From Methylocaldum sp. 14B (GTDB taxonomy: Bacteria; Pseudomonadota; Gammaproteobacteria; Methylococcales; Methylococcaceae): DNA of 64,000 bases. Below, piece after piece: positions 9,080 through 17,818 of this stretch. The position numbers were made by a program, and so were the translations under genes. Position 1 is the first letter of the stretch. Every line of letters begins with the position of its first letter. The notes under the pieces were generated by a model, which searched no databases, was not told the DNA's origin, and worked only from the letters and a program-made list of their open reading frames with translations. The stretch covers positions 124,001-188,000 of the forward strand of contig NZ_MSCV01000004.1 of NCBI RefSeq assembly GCF_002005105.1. Direction: 5' to 3'.

Positions 9080-9299
9080 AGCCGAATCTCCTTACTGGTG
9101 ATGGACATCTTGCTGTCGACGCTTGGCAGGTCTTGACCCGCTATTCGTTAAGACAGCTGATCCTGCAAAAAAGTCGAGCCAGTATCGAAGAGATGACGCC
9201 GGAATTGAGGGATCATCCTGCAAAAAGCCGAGAACTTCGGGTAACCGGCGCCAAGCTGCCGAGTCGTTGCCGGTATCCGGCCTTCAAGCCTCCAAGTGC
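9080..9299. other. Intergenic region with a short direct repeat
   Basis: No credible gene. It contains a near-exact direct repeat of about 17 nt (TCCTGCAAAAAAGTCGAG at 9161-9178 and TCCTGCAAAAAGCCGAG at 9216-9232), 55 nt apart. It must hold the promoter of the bacterioferritin-like gene (minus strand). Function of the repeat unknown. Confidence 0.4.
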
Positions 9300-9327
9300 T
9301 TGTACCTAAGTATTTTTTCACTATAAT
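9300..9327 (+). promoter_or_regulatory. Strong predicted sigma-70 promoter upstream of argD
   Basis: TTGTAC (9300-9305), a 16-nt spacer and a perfect TATAAT (9322-9327). Transcription would begin near 9334, only about 11 nt before the terminator-like hairpin and about 53 nt before the argD start. Confidence 0.6.
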
Positions 9328-9344
9328 GTTTCCCTTCTTTTTGG

Positions 9345-9367
9345 GGCAGTCTTGCGACTGCCTTTTT
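9345..9367 (+). terminator. Terminator-like hairpin in the argD leader
   Basis: GGCAGTC (9345-9351), a 4-nt loop and GACTGCC (9356-9362), followed by TTTTT-A-TTTT. This is a textbook rho-independent terminator placed between the argD promoter and its Shine-Dalgarno site, so it may act as an attenuator or end a very short leader RNA. Confidence 0.65.
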
Positions 9368-9386
9368 ATTTTGGGGAAGACGAGTG

Positions 9387-10574
9387 ATGACCAGTCAGGT
9401 AATGCCGACTTATGCCCGGTTGCCGGTAACGTTCGACCGGGGCGAGGGTGCATGGCTTTGGGACACGGAGGGCAAGCGCTATCTGGACGCCATTTCAGGG
9501 GTGGCAGTATGCAGCCTGGGTCATGCCCATCCAGCCGTTTCCCGTGCGATCTGCGAACAGGCGGGCAAATTGCTGCACACTTCGAACATTTACCGCATCG
9601 AGCTGCAAGAAGAGCTCGCCGGCGAACTGTGCCGCCTGAGCGGACTGGATAACGCCTTTTTCTGCAATTCCGGCGCCGAGGCGAACGAGGCGGCCATCAA
9701 GATCGCCCGCCGTTACGGGCATCATCGCGGCATCGATCGGCCCGCCGTGATCGTCATGGAGGGCAGCTTTCACGGCCGCACGCTCGCGACCTTGAGCGCC
9801 ACCGGCAATCCCAAGGTGCAGGAGGGTTTCGAACCCCTGGTCGAAGGCTTCGTGCGAGTGCCGTACGGCAGCGTCGCGGCTGTCGAGGCCGTGGCCAACC
9901 CCAATGTCGTGGCGGTCCTGGTGGAACCGGTGCAGGGCGAGGGCGGCGTACGCGTTCCGGCTGACGATTTCCTGCCCGGCCTTCGCCGCATCTGCGATCA
10001 GCGCGGTTGGCTCTTGATGCTGGACGAGGTCCAGACCGGTATCGGCCGGACCGGCAAATGGTTCGCCTTCCAGCACCACGGCATCATGCCCGATGTCATG
10101 ACCCTGGCCAAAGCCTTGGGCAACGGCGTACCGATCGGTGCCTGCCTCGCCAGAGGAATTGCGGCGGACATGTTGACCGCCGGCAAGCACGCGTCCACCT
10201 TCGGCGGCAATCCCCTGGCATGTAGCGCCGCACTGGCCGTATTGCGGACGATCTCCGAAAACCGCTTGGTGGAGCGTGCGGGAGAACTCGGCGAGCGTTT
10301 GTTGATCGGGATTCGCGACAAGCTGGCCGGCAATCCTCGTGTCGTGGATATCCGCGGGAAAGGGCTGATGATCGGCATCGAGCTCGATACCCCTTGCATC
10401 GATCTGGTCGCTCAGGCGCTGAGCCGCGGGTTTTTGATCAATGTTACGGCGGACCGAACGATACGCTTGTTGCCGCCGTTCGTTTTGAACGACGATGAAG
10501 AGAAGCTGTTAATCGAAGGGATCTCTGCTCTGGTCGCCGACTACACGGCCCATGGGGTCGGAGAACGCGTATGA
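9387..10574 (+). CDS. argD: Acetylornithine aminotransferase
   Basis: A 395-aa class III PLP aminotransferase that makes N-acetylornithine in arginine synthesis and can also act on succinyl-diaminopimelate. Visible motifs: [17 protein letters not shown] (PLP phosphate), [45 protein letters not shown] (PLP Asp) and [14 protein letters not shown] with the Schiff-base Lys. ATG 9387 was chosen over the GTG at 9384 because GGGGAAGA is suitably spaced. Its stop overlaps the argF start (ATGA, 10571-10574), so the two are translationally coupled. The leader carries a promoter plus terminator hairpin. Confidence 0.95.
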   Translation: MTSQVMPTYARLPVTFDRGEGAWLWDTEGKRYLDAISGVAVCSLGHAHPAVSRAICEQAGKLLHTSNIYRIELQEELAGELCRLSGLDNAFFCNSGAEANEAAIKIARRYGHHRGIDRPAVIVMEGSFHGRTLATLSATGNPKVQEGFEPLVEGFVRVPYGSVAAVEAVANPNVVAVLVEPVQGEGGVRVPADDFLPGLRRICDQRGWLLMLDEVQTGIGRTGKWFAFQHHGIMPDVMTLAKALGNGVPIGACLARGIAADMLTAGKHASTFGGNPLACSAALAVLRTISENRLVERAGELGERLLIGIRDKLAGNPRVVDIRGKGLMIGIELDTPCIDLVAQALSRGFLINVTADRTIRLLPPFVLNDDEEKLLIEGISALVADYTAHGVGERV

Positions 10575-11470
10575 AACCACGTCATTTGATTACTCTTTTG
10601 GATTTGAGCAGCGAGGAGTTCCGCGCGCTCATCCGACGGGCCATCGAGCTCAAGCACATGAAGAGCCCATACGAGCCGCTGAGAAACAAAGTGCTCGGGA
10701 TGATGTTCGAGAAGTCCTCCACCCGCACCCGATTGTCGTTCGAGGTCGGCATGGTGCAGTTCGGCGGTGCCGCGATCTTTCTGTCGCCGCGGGATACCCA
10801 GTTGGGACGGGGCGAACCCATCGAAGACTCCGCCCGCGTCGTTTCGCGCATGGTCGATGGGGTCATGCTGCGTACCCATGCCCACGAAACGGTGGAAACT
10901 TTCGCGGCCTATTCGCGGGTGCCGGTCATCAACGGTCTCACGGATAGATTCCATCCGTGTCAGCTGCTCGCCGACATGCAGACCTATTTCGAGCACCGCG
11001 GCGACATTGCCGGCAAGACGGTGGCCTGGATCGGCGACGGCAACAATATGTGCCAGACCTATATTCACGCGGCAGGATTGCTCGATTTCAAGCTCCGGAT
11101 TGCTTGCCCCGCAGGTTACGAGCCGGAATCGGCATTGATCGAATGGGCCGGCGATCGCGTGGAACTGCTGAGCGATCCGTCGGACGCAGCGCGCGGAGCG
11201 GATTTGGTGGTGACGGATGTTTGGGCAAGCATGGGGCAGGAATCCGAACAGGCGCAGCGCAGGAATGCCTTCCAAGGCTACCAAGTCGATTCGACTCTGA
11301 TGGAACTGGCGGCTTCGGAGGCGCTATTCATGCATTGTCTCCCGGCCCATCGCGGCGAGGAGGTCAGCGCCGAAGTGCTGGAAGGCCCGCAAAGCGTGGT
11401 CTGGGACGAGGCCGAGAACCGCTTGCATTCGCAAAAGGCGTTGCTGGAATTGCTGCTGGTAAAAAACTGA
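10571..11470 (+). CDS. argF: Ornithine carbamoyltransferase
   Basis: A 299-aa OTCase converting ornithine and carbamoyl phosphate to citrulline. The carbamoyl-phosphate motif is [13 protein letters not shown], followed by [11 protein letters not shown], the domain-linking [25 protein letters not shown] and the ornithine-binding SMG and [11 protein letters not shown] motifs. Length is slightly below the usual 305-310. Its ATG overlaps the argD stop by 4 nt, forming an argD-argF arginine unit. It is convergent with mdh across a short GC-rich gap. Confidence 0.95.
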   Translation: MKPRHLITLLDLSSEEFRALIRRAIELKHMKSPYEPLRNKVLGMMFEKSSTRTRLSFEVGMVQFGGAAIFLSPRDTQLGRGEPIEDSARVVSRMVDGVMLRTHAHETVETFAAYSRVPVINGLTDRFHPCQLLADMQTYFEHRGDIAGKTVAWIGDGNNMCQTYIHAAGLLDFKLRIACPAGYEPESALIEWAGDRVELLSDPSDAARGADLVVTDVWASMGQESEQAQRRNAFQGYQVDSTLMELAASEALFMHCLPAHRGEEVSAEVLEGPQSVVWDEAENRLHSQKALLELLLVKN

Positions 11471-11485
11471 CTTTTTATCCGGGAC

Positions 11486-11510
11486 GCGGCGGCCGACACT
11501 GCGCCGCCGC
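11486..11510. terminator. Possible shared hairpin between argF and mdh
   Basis: GCGGCGGC (11486-11493) and GCCGCCGC (11503-11510) form an 8-bp GC stem between two convergent genes. No clean T-run follows on either strand, so intrinsic termination is uncertain. Confidence 0.3.
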
Positions 11511-11516
11511 CCGCGT

Positions 11517-12497
11517 TCAACGGAGGAGATGCCGCACCGCTTCGCGTTCGGCCAACAGCTCGGCTTCGGTTATCTTGAGTTTCTCCCGGCTGAACTCGCC
11601 GGTTTCCAAATTTTGTACGATCCGGTACTGTGCGTCCCCAATTTCGACCGGGTAGGAAAACATGAGGCCCGGTGCGATACCGTAACTGCCGTCGCTGAGG
11701 ATAGTCATACTGGTCCAGTCCCCAGTCGGCGTGCCGAACAGCCAATTCCGCATATGGTCTAGCGCTGCGTTGGCGGCGGAAGCGGCACTCGATTTTCCGC
11801 GTGTTTGAATCACCACCGCGCCGCGGTTCTGTACGGTCGGAATGAACTCCTTTTCGTACCAATCCCATTCGACCCTGTCGAGCGCCGGCTTTCCCTGAAC
11901 CAGTGCATGATGCAAGTCCGGGTACTGCGTGGTCGAATGATTGCCCCAGATGATCACTTTCCGAATATCGCTCACCGAGCAACCGCAATGCAGGGCTAAC
12001 TGGCTTACCGCCCGATTGTGGTCGAGCCGGGTCATGGCGGAAAAATTTTCCGGCGGAAGATCGGGGGCATTGTGCTGGGTGATCAAGGCATTGGTGTTGG
12101 CGGGATTGCCGACCACCAGCGTTTTGACGCTGCGTTTGGCGGCGGCATTGAGCGCCCGGCCCTGGATGGCGAAGATGTCCGCATTCACCCTCAAGAGATC
12201 CTTGCGCTCCATGCCGGGCCCCCGCGGTTTCGCGCCGATCAAGAAGGCGAGATCGGCATTTTCGAACGCCACATAAGGATCATCGGATACGATCACATCG
12301 TGGAGTAAGGGCGGGGCGCAATCGATGAGTTCCATCCTTACGCCGTCCAATCCGACGATGGCCTCCGGAATCTCGAGCAAATGCAATACGATGGGTTGAT
12401 CGTCGCCCAGCAAGTCCCCTGCAATCAGCCGAAACAGCAATGCATAACTAATTTGCCCCGCCGCTCCCGTAACGGCGATATGCGCAGGCGTTTTCAT
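11517..12497 (-). CDS. mdh: Malate dehydrogenase
   Basis: A 326-aa NAD(P)-dependent malate dehydrogenase of the cytosolic-type class used by many gammaproteobacteria. The Rossmann start is [21 protein letters not shown] ([18 protein letters not shown]). Substrate and cofactor motifs include [17 protein letters not shown] (mobile loop Arg), [27 protein letters not shown] and the catalytic His in [13 protein letters not shown]. Start taken as ATG 12497 at [11 protein letters not shown]; an upstream in-frame ATG (12524) lies before the family's normal N terminus. Monocistronic as far as can be seen. Confidence 0.95.
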   Translation of the reverse strand: MKTPAHIAVTGAAGQISYALLFRLIAGDLLGDDQPIVLHLLEIPEAIVGLDGVRMELIDCAPPLLHDVIVSDDPYVAFENADLAFLIGAKPRGPGMERKDLLRVNADIFAIQGRALNAAAKRSVKTLVVGNPANTNALITQHNAPDLPPENFSAMTRLDHNRAVSQLALHCGCSVSDIRKVIIWGNHSTTQYPDLHHALVQGKPALDRVEWDWYEKEFIPTVQNRGAVVIQTRGKSSAASAANAALDHMRNWLFGTPTGDWTSMTILSDGSYGIAPGLMFSYPVEIGDAQYRIVQNLETGEFSREKLKITEAELLAEREAVRHLLR

Positions 12498-12777
12498 GTG
12501 AATACCCTTTTTATAGTTGAGCATCGAGCCGCGGCACGAAGGCCGATAAGCATCTCCCTGCTTGAAAACCTCTCAGACATTAGACAGGGATACGGCGCGA
12601 TTCGCCATTCCATTCTATCCATCGGCACTGCTCCGAATACCATTATGAGTCGGCAAACATTTTTCCTATCGTGTGCTGGATTTGTGGACGCGGCTACGGT
12701 CCCTGCAAAGCCGAACGGATTGCTCATCCTAACGGAGGAAAGTACCGCCTGGCGCAAAAGCTCGCGTGACGGAACTT

Positions 12778-12984
12778 TCAGCCGACCGTGAAGCCTTTTT
12801 CGGTGATTGCCTGCTTAACCGAGGCCAGGTCGGTTCTTGTTTCGTCGTAATCGATTTCGACCGTGCTGGCCGTGTGGGAAGCCTTGGCTGATGAAACGCC
12901 GACACAGGATTTAACGGCGTCCTGGACCTGATTTTCGCAGCCGCCGCACTTCATGCCCGTTACCTTCAAGACAATTTTAGCCAT
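12778..12984 (-). CDS. Heavy-metal-associated (HMA) domain protein, copper-chaperone type
   Basis: A 68-aa single ferredoxin-like HMA domain. The metal site is MKCGGCENQV, the M-x-C-x-x-C motif that binds Cu(I) or other soft metals, with the usual KASHTASTVEIDYD strand and final EKGFTVG. It resembles CopZ/MerP-like chaperones without a signal peptide, so it acts in the cytoplasm. No copper ATPase or regulator is adjacent, so its partner is unknown. It is separated from mdh by about 280 nt in which I see no gene. Confidence 0.85.
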   Translation of the reverse strand: MAKIVLKVTGMKCGGCENQVQDAVKSCVGVSSAKASHTASTVEIDYDETRTDLASVKQAITEKGFTVG

Positions 12985-13400
12985 TGGTCATACTCAATCT
13001 GTGAAATCTGTGATTTTCGACACGGACTCGCGGGCCAGCCGCGATTGTGATCTCGCCAGTGCGACATCGTCTGAACTAAAAGCCGGTGGATTGCGCCGAA
13101 GTTCAAACAGGGCAATGCCGCTTCTGAAGCAGGCTTTGAACTTGATGCCATGTCCGGACGCCCAAGAATTATAAGTCTTGGCGTTGGAGCGAACCAGACA
13201 TTCAATACCGGCTCGAACGGCATTTGAAGCAATAGTCCGTTTGACAGCCGATGTCCGATCGCCCGATGATTCGATATCGCTAGACATTATTTATTTGTGA
13301 CTCCGAACAGCCAAAAAATTCCGCGTAGTTTTTAAGGGCCGTTAATAATCGCCGACTTTGTCTCGAACGCCCGTCTGATATCGCAGGACCGGATTACAGC
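12985..13400. other. Intergenic region, possible small ORF only
   Basis: 416 nt between the HMA gene and pncB. A 97-codon minus-strand reading frame (12994-13287) exists but has no Shine-Dalgarno site, no recognisable domain and ordinary composition, so I do not call it a gene. pncB's promoter must lie here. No hairpin or repeat stands out. Confidence 0.4.
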
Positions 13401-14741
13401 ATGAAAACACAACACGCCGCGCTCCTTACCGATCTTTATCAGCTTACCATGCTGCAGGCCTATCATCGGGAGGGCATGTCCGGCACCGCGACCTTCGAAC
13501 TGTTCGTACGGAAGATTCCGCCGAACCGAAATTTTCTGATTGCCGCCGGGCTGGAACAGCTTGTCGAATTCCTGGAAGACTTCGAGTTTTCCGACGAGGA
13601 GTGCGAGTGGCTCGGTACTTTGGATTACTTTACGCCCGAGTTTATCGACCATTTGTCCAAGCTTCGCTTCACCGGGGATGTTTATGCCATCCCGGAAGGA
13701 ACGGTCTTTTTTCAGAACGAGCCGATCGTTCGGGTAACGGCGCCGATTGCCGAGGCCCAGATCATCGAGACCCGTTTGATCAATATCGTTCAGCTCCAGA
13801 CCATGATCGCTTCGAAAGCGGCTAGATCGGCGCTCGCCGCGCCGGGAAAGCTTTTGGTGGATTTCGGACTGCGCCGCGCCCACGGCGCCGAGGCCGGTCT
13901 GATGGCCGCCCGCGCCGCTTATCTGGCCGGTTTCGACGGCACGTCGAATGTTCTGGCCGGAAAATTATTCGACATTCCGGTTTACGGCACCATGGCCCAT
14001 TCCTACATCATGGCGCATGACGACGAGGTCGAAGCATTCGAGCGGTTTGCGGAAAGCTTGCCGGGCAACGTGCTGCTTCTGATCGATACCTACGACACGC
14101 TGGAAGCCGCCCGAAAAGTGGTTGCTTTGGCTCCCAGGCTGGCCGAAAGAAACATCCCCATAAAAGGGGTGCGTTTAGACAGCGGCGATATGGCGGAACT
14201 GGCTAAGGGGGTACGGTCGATTCTGGATGAGGGCGGGCTCACGGAGTGCAGCATTTTCGCCAGCGGCGATCTGGACGAGCACGAACTCCTGAGGATGCTC
14301 GAGGCAGGCGCTCCTATCGATGGATTCGGAGTCGGAACGCGTTTGACGACATCCCAGGATATGCCGTACTTGAACTGCGCTTACAAGTTGCAGGAATATG
14401 CGGGGCGTCCCAGACGCAAGCGATCGAAAGGCAAGGAGAATTGGCCTGGGCGCAAGCAGGTGTACCGCCGTTACGACGATGAAGGCCACATGCTGCACGA
14501 TGTGATGGCCGAGGAAAGCGAGTCTCAGATCGAAGGCGAACCGCTGCTTCGCCAGGTAATGACCAAAGGCAAGCGCGTCGGTGCACAGGAGACGCTCGCT
14601 GTCATGCGGGAGCGGCTACGGGGACAATTGCAGCAATTGCCGCCCGCCCTGAAAGCCATCGAAGAGAGCGCCGTGTACACCGTTCTGATTTCCGGTGGTC
14701 TGCAGCGTTTGGTGGAACGGATGGATAGCGCTGGTCTTTGA
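13401..14741 (+). CDS. pncB: Nicotinate phosphoribosyltransferase
   Basis: A 446-aa NAPRTase that makes nicotinate mononucleotide for NAD salvage. The start MKTQHAALLTDLYQLTMLQAY is diagnostic. Other motifs are RRAHGAEAGLMAARAAYLAGFDGTSNV, the HDDEVEAFERF stretch carrying the loop equivalent to the phosphorylated-His region, LLIDTYDT and the phosphate-binding GVRLDSGDMAEL and IFASGDLDEHEL, with GVGTRL near the PRPP site. Of the two NAPRTase groups it fits the shorter, bacterial type. The AlkB gene begins a few nt downstream, suggesting cotranscription. Confidence 0.93.
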   Translation: MKTQHAALLTDLYQLTMLQAYHREGMSGTATFELFVRKIPPNRNFLIAAGLEQLVEFLEDFEFSDEECEWLGTLDYFTPEFIDHLSKLRFTGDVYAIPEGTVFFQNEPIVRVTAPIAEAQIIETRLINIVQLQTMIASKAARSALAAPGKLLVDFGLRRAHGAEAGLMAARAAYLAGFDGTSNVLAGKLFDIPVYGTMAHSYIMAHDDEVEAFERFAESLPGNVLLLIDTYDTLEAARKVVALAPRLAERNIPIKGVRLDSGDMAELAKGVRSILDEGGLTECSIFASGDLDEHELLRMLEAGAPIDGFGVGTRLTTSQDMPYLNCAYKLQEYAGRPRRKRSKGKENWPGRKQVYRRYDDEGHMLHDVMAEESESQIEGEPLLRQVMTKGKRVGAQETLAVMRERLRGQLQQLPPALKAIEESAVYTVLISGGLQRLVERMDSAGL

Positions 14742-14747
14742 ACGGGG

Positions 14748-15368
14748 TTGTTCGGTTTGCGTCAGCCAGGCTCACCGGCCCAATGGCCCACGGTTAATCT
14801 CGCGCCTCGGGACGGCGAATTGTATTTCGTCGAAGATTTCGTTTCTCGCCCGGAAGCGGATGCGCTTCATATCCTTTTGCGGCGGGATTTGGCTTGGCAG
14901 GAAGAAGACATCACGGTTTTCGGCAGGCGGGTGAGGGTACCGCGGTTGGTGTGCTGGTACGGGGACGCGGGCGCGGCTTACCGCTACTCCGGCGTGAGCC
15001 ATGAACCGCTGCCTTGGAACGAAACCTTGTCGATGCTGAAGGACCGCGTTGAAAGGTTTTGCGGGCGGCGGTTCAACAGCGTGCTCGGCAATCTCTATCG
15101 AGACGGCCGGGACTCGATGGGCTGGCATGCCGACAAGGAGAAAGAGCTCGGATCGAACCCGTTCATCGCCTCTTTGAGTTTTGGCGCCGAACGGCTGTTC
15201 AGGCTTCGCCACAACAAGACCGGAGAAACCTTGGAAATCGTCTTGACCCACGGCAGTCTGCTGCTCATGGGCGGGCGTTTGCAGCATGGGTGGCGGCATT
15301 CCGTGCCGAAAGCGCGGGAGCCTAAGACCGAACGCATTAATTTGACTTTCAGAACCATTTTTTCCTGA
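14748..15368 (+). CDS. AlkB-like 2-oxoglutarate/Fe(II) dioxygenase
   Basis: A protein of about 203-206 aa of the AlkB family, which oxidatively demethylates N1-methyladenine and N3-methylcytosine. The Fe(II) ligands are His and Asp in MGWHADKEKEL and the distal His in HGWRHSVPK; the 2-oxoglutarate-binding Arg pair is in ERINLTFR. PRLVCWYGD and the ASLSFGAERLFRLRH strands match AlkB/ALKBH2-type proteins. No ATG is available: the frame opens with TTG 14748 or, better placed after the GGGG at 14744-14747, TTG 14757. It follows pncB by 6 nt. Confidence 0.88.
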   Translation: MFGLRQPGSPAQWPTVNLAPRDGELYFVEDFVSRPEADALHILLRRDLAWQEEDITVFGRRVRVPRLVCWYGDAGAAYRYSGVSHEPLPWNETLSMLKDRVERFCGRRFNSVLGNLYRDGRDSMGWHADKEKELGSNPFIASLSFGAERLFRLRHNKTGETLEIVLTHGSLLLMGGRLQHGWRHSVPKAREPKTERINLTFRTIFS

Positions 15369-15385
15369 GTTGAGGAGTTCGATCC

Positions 15386-15571
15386 ATGGGCGATGTCGTT
15401 AATTTCCGGCGGCCGAAGGCCTCGGAAAAGCACGCCGGCAAGACATTGTGCCGGAGCGGTTTTCACAAATGGATAGTGGTGCGGGAAAAGCCCTTTGACG
15501 TCAAGCAGGGCAAGCTGATTACCGTTTATCGGTGCGAACGCTGCGGCATCACGAAGAACGAGTCACGCTGA
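15386..15571 (+). CDS. Small conserved hypothetical protein, possible zinc ribbon
   Basis: A 61-aa basic protein starting MGDVVNFRRPKASEK. It has a CRSGFHKW segment and a C-terminal YRCERCGITKN with a C-x2-C pair, so the three Cys and nearby His could bind zinc. The ATG at 15386 has GAGGAG upstream and follows alkB by 17 nt, making an alkB operon member likely. Function unknown; I recall similar proteins only as hypothetical ones. Confidence 0.7.
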   Translation: MGDVVNFRRPKASEKHAGKTLCRSGFHKWIVVREKPFDVKQGKLITVYRCERCGITKNESR

Positions 15572-15621
15572 TCAAGCCAAGTTTAGGGCTACGTCGAGTT
15601 TCTCCGTCGTCTCAAGCCTTA

Positions 15622-16911
15622 TTAGCCGAAATCGATCGGCGAAACCAACAGCTTGTCCACTCGATTCTTGTCCATGTCGACCACTTCGAAACGAAGGTGA
15701 TTCCATTCGAAATGATCGGCCGCGCGCGGAACGTGACCGAGCTGCAGCATGACGAAGCCGCCTATCGTATGGAAATTGCCCGTAGCCTCGTCGGGTAGTT
15801 CCTCCAAGTCGAAGATCTGCTTGAATTTCGCGGTGCTCAGCATTCCGTCCAAAAGCCAGGAACCGTCGTTTCGCTGAATGGCTTCCGGTTCTTCTTCCCC
15901 TTCAGCCATAGGAATGTCGCCCACGATGGCTTCCATCACATCCTTGAGCGTGACCAGTCCGGCGACTTCGCCGTATTCGTCCACGACTAAAGCCATGGGC
16001 GTTTTCGAGCGCTTGAACTCCTCCAACAGTTGCATGGGATTGAGGGATTTCGGCACGTAGCGTGGCGTTTTGATCAGTCGGCCCAGGTCGATGGAATCGC
16101 CGAGGAGGGCTTTGGTCAGCAGATCCTTGGCCTGGACGAATCCTATGACGTTGTCGAGCCCGTCTTTGCAGACGGGGATTCTCGAATAGGGGCTGTCGAT
16201 GATCTTTCGGCGGTTTTCCTCGAATGAATCCTTGATGTCCAGGTAATAGATATCCATCCGAGGCGTCATGATCGCCCCGACGCGAAGCACATCCAGGCGC
16301 AGGACGTTCGAAACCATCTCCTGTTCGGATTTATCGAACACGCCGGCTGCGGTGCCCTGATCGATCATGATCCTGATTTCCTTTTCGGTGATCAGCGGCT
16401 CCTCGGGCTGTCGCGCTCTAAACAGCCGCAGAATGAAGTCGGTCGATAGGCTCAGAATCTTGACCAGAGGATACGCCACCAGCGAAATGAAATTCATCGG
16501 CCGGGCGATAACCATGGCGATTTTCTCCGGCTTTTGCAGCGCTAGCCGCTTCGGAACCAGCTCGCCGATGATCAGAGAAAAGTAAGTAATCCCGATGACC
16601 ACCACGGCCAGCGATAGACCGCGGCTGTAAGGCGCAATTTCCGGAAACTGTTCGAGATATTCGGCTAGTTCGCCGGAAATGGCGGCTTCACCGAAAGCGC
16701 CCATGAGAATCCCGATCAAGGTGATGCCGACCTGAATCGTGGAAAGGAAATGAGAAGGTTCGTTGGCTAACTGGAGGGCGGCTTTAGCGCCGAAATGGCC
16801 TTCTTGGGCGGACTGTTGCAGGCGGATTTTCCGGGCGGAGACTATGGCCATTTCCGACATGGCGAATACGCCATTCAACAGAAAAAGAAAGACCAATATG
16901 AGAATTTCCAT
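15622..16911 (-). CDS. CNNM/CorC-type membrane protein (DUF21-CBS-CorC_HlyC)
   Basis: A 429-aa inner-membrane protein annotated in many genomes as hemolysin family or YtfL/YhdP-like. Order: DUF21 domain with about four membrane segments (residues 1-180, including FLFLLNGVFAMSEMAIVSAR and VGITLIGILMGAFGEAA), a CBS pair (about 200-335, with MTPRMDIYYLDI and RIPVCKDGLDNVIGFVQAKDLL), and a C-terminal FAD-binding-like CorC_HlyC domain (GSWLLDGMLS onward). The family is linked to magnesium/cobalt export. Start set at ATG 16911, which begins the first membrane helix; upstream in-frame codons give no family sequence. Confidence 0.88.
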   Translation of the reverse strand: MEILILVFLFLLNGVFAMSEMAIVSARKIRLQQSAQEGHFGAKAALQLANEPSHFLSTIQVGITLIGILMGAFGEAAISGELAEYLEQFPEIAPYSRGLSLAVVVIGITYFSLIIGELVPKRLALQKPEKIAMVIARPMNFISLVAYPLVKILSLSTDFILRLFRARQPEEPLITEKEIRIMIDQGTAAGVFDKSEQEMVSNVLRLDVLRVGAIMTPRMDIYYLDIKDSFEENRRKIIDSPYSRIPVCKDGLDNVIGFVQAKDLLTKALLGDSIDLGRLIKTPRYVPKSLNPMQLLEEFKRSKTPMALVVDEYGEVAGLVTLKDVMEAIVGDIPMAEGEEEPEAIQRNDGSWLLDGMLSTAKFKQIFDLEELPDEATGNFHTIGGFVMLQLGHVPRAADHFEWNHLRFEVVDMDKNRVDKLLVSPIDFG

Positions 16912-17253
16912 CAAAAGATAGCGGTTGTTTATCCGGTAAGCTAGAGTAGCGAATAAGAAAGGGCGATGCAAAAATGGTGTTTTGAAGCGCCGACAGTTGA
17001 AGAAGGGGAAAAGAAAACCGAAGGAGACATCTTGCGAACCCCACGCCATGTTGCCGATACGGCTTTCTCTTGCAACACTTTGACATGGGTTGTTGTCGAA
17101 TGTTGCACGACCTATGGAAGGCAGCAGCTCGTCGCAAAGCCGTTGAAAAATGTCGTTAACGGTCTTATTTCAGAAACAGGCATGTCCGGCTTTGTTCTCT
17201 CCAGCGTGCCTGATATGTGAATCCAAGTTTGCGTTTATAAAGGAGGAAATGCC
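16912..17253. other. Intergenic region between CNNM protein and hsp20
   Basis: 342 nt holding both divergent promoters. I searched for a sigma-32 consensus before hsp20 and did not find a convincing one. No gene, repeat or strong hairpin seen. Confidence 0.4.
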
Positions 17254-17760
17254 ATGACCGACAAGCAAGAGAGTCAGACCAAAAAGTCCACCGGCAAAGA
17301 AGTGACGCAGCCGCAAGCGGGGCAATTCCTAAGCCCCTTGGACGAGATCGAGCAATGGTTCGACGAGGTGCGGCGCAACTGGATGCAACCGTTCTTTTGG
17401 GGGCGGGGCTGGCCGGAAAGAGAGTCCGTCTTCGGCGGGCGCGTGCCTAGAGTGGATGTGATCGACCGCGAACCGGAGTTGCTGGTCCGTGCGGAGTTGC
17501 CGGGGGTCAGCAAGGAAAACCTCGATGTCTCGCTGCAGGACAATACACTCAGCATTCGAGCCACGACCCGACGCGAGGAAGAGGAGGAAAAAGGCCAGTT
17601 CTACCGGCGCGAGCTGAGTCGGGGCGAATTTCAGCGGACCATCCGCCTGCCTTGCCCGGTGGAAGGGGATAAGGTCAAGGCGAATTTCAAAGATGGCGTG
17701 CTCGAGTTGACCATTCCCAAGGTGGCCACCTCCAAGCGTAAAAGCATTAAAGTCGAATAA
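17254..17760 (+). CDS. Small heat-shock protein, Hsp20/alpha-crystallin family
   Basis: A 168-aa holdase chaperone. The alpha-crystallin domain spans about residues 62-165: VIDREPELLVRAELPGVSKENLDVSLQDNTLSIRATTRRE, then YRRELSRGEFQRTIRLPCPVEGDKVKANFKDGVLELTIPK. The N-terminal arm is polar with a WFDEV..WMQPFFWGRGW segment. The family's C-terminal I-x-I motif is not evident. A strong AAGGAGG site precedes ATG 17254, and a perfect intrinsic terminator follows the stop. Confidence 0.93.
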   Translation: MTDKQESQTKKSTGKEVTQPQAGQFLSPLDEIEQWFDEVRRNWMQPFFWGRGWPERESVFGGRVPRVDVIDREPELLVRAELPGVSKENLDVSLQDNTLSIRATTRREEEEEKGQFYRRELSRGEFQRTIRLPCPVEGDKVKANFKDGVLELTIPKVATSKRKSIKVE

Positions 17761-17768
17761 CCCATGAG

Positions 17769-17800
17769 GGGCCGTGGGACATGCCCCACGGCCTTTTTTA
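17769..17800 (+). terminator. Rho-independent terminator after hsp20
   Basis: A 9-bp perfect stem GGCCGTGGG (17770-17778) and CCCACGGCC (17785-17793) with a 6-nt loop, followed by six T. It begins within 10 nt of the hsp20 stop. Confidence 0.9.
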
Positions 17801-17818
17801 TGGGCTGGACCAGCGCTG

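Noticed and set aside
11486-11510. Hairpin between argF and mdh as a full terminator
   Set aside because: No T-run on either strand; listed only as a possible hairpin.
12994-13287. 97-codon minus-strand open frame
   Set aside because: No Shine-Dalgarno site or domain; kept only as an undecided note in the intergenic entry.
16912-17253. Search for a sigma-32 promoter before hsp20
   Set aside because: No pair matching CTTGAA and CCCCAT at proper spacing was found.
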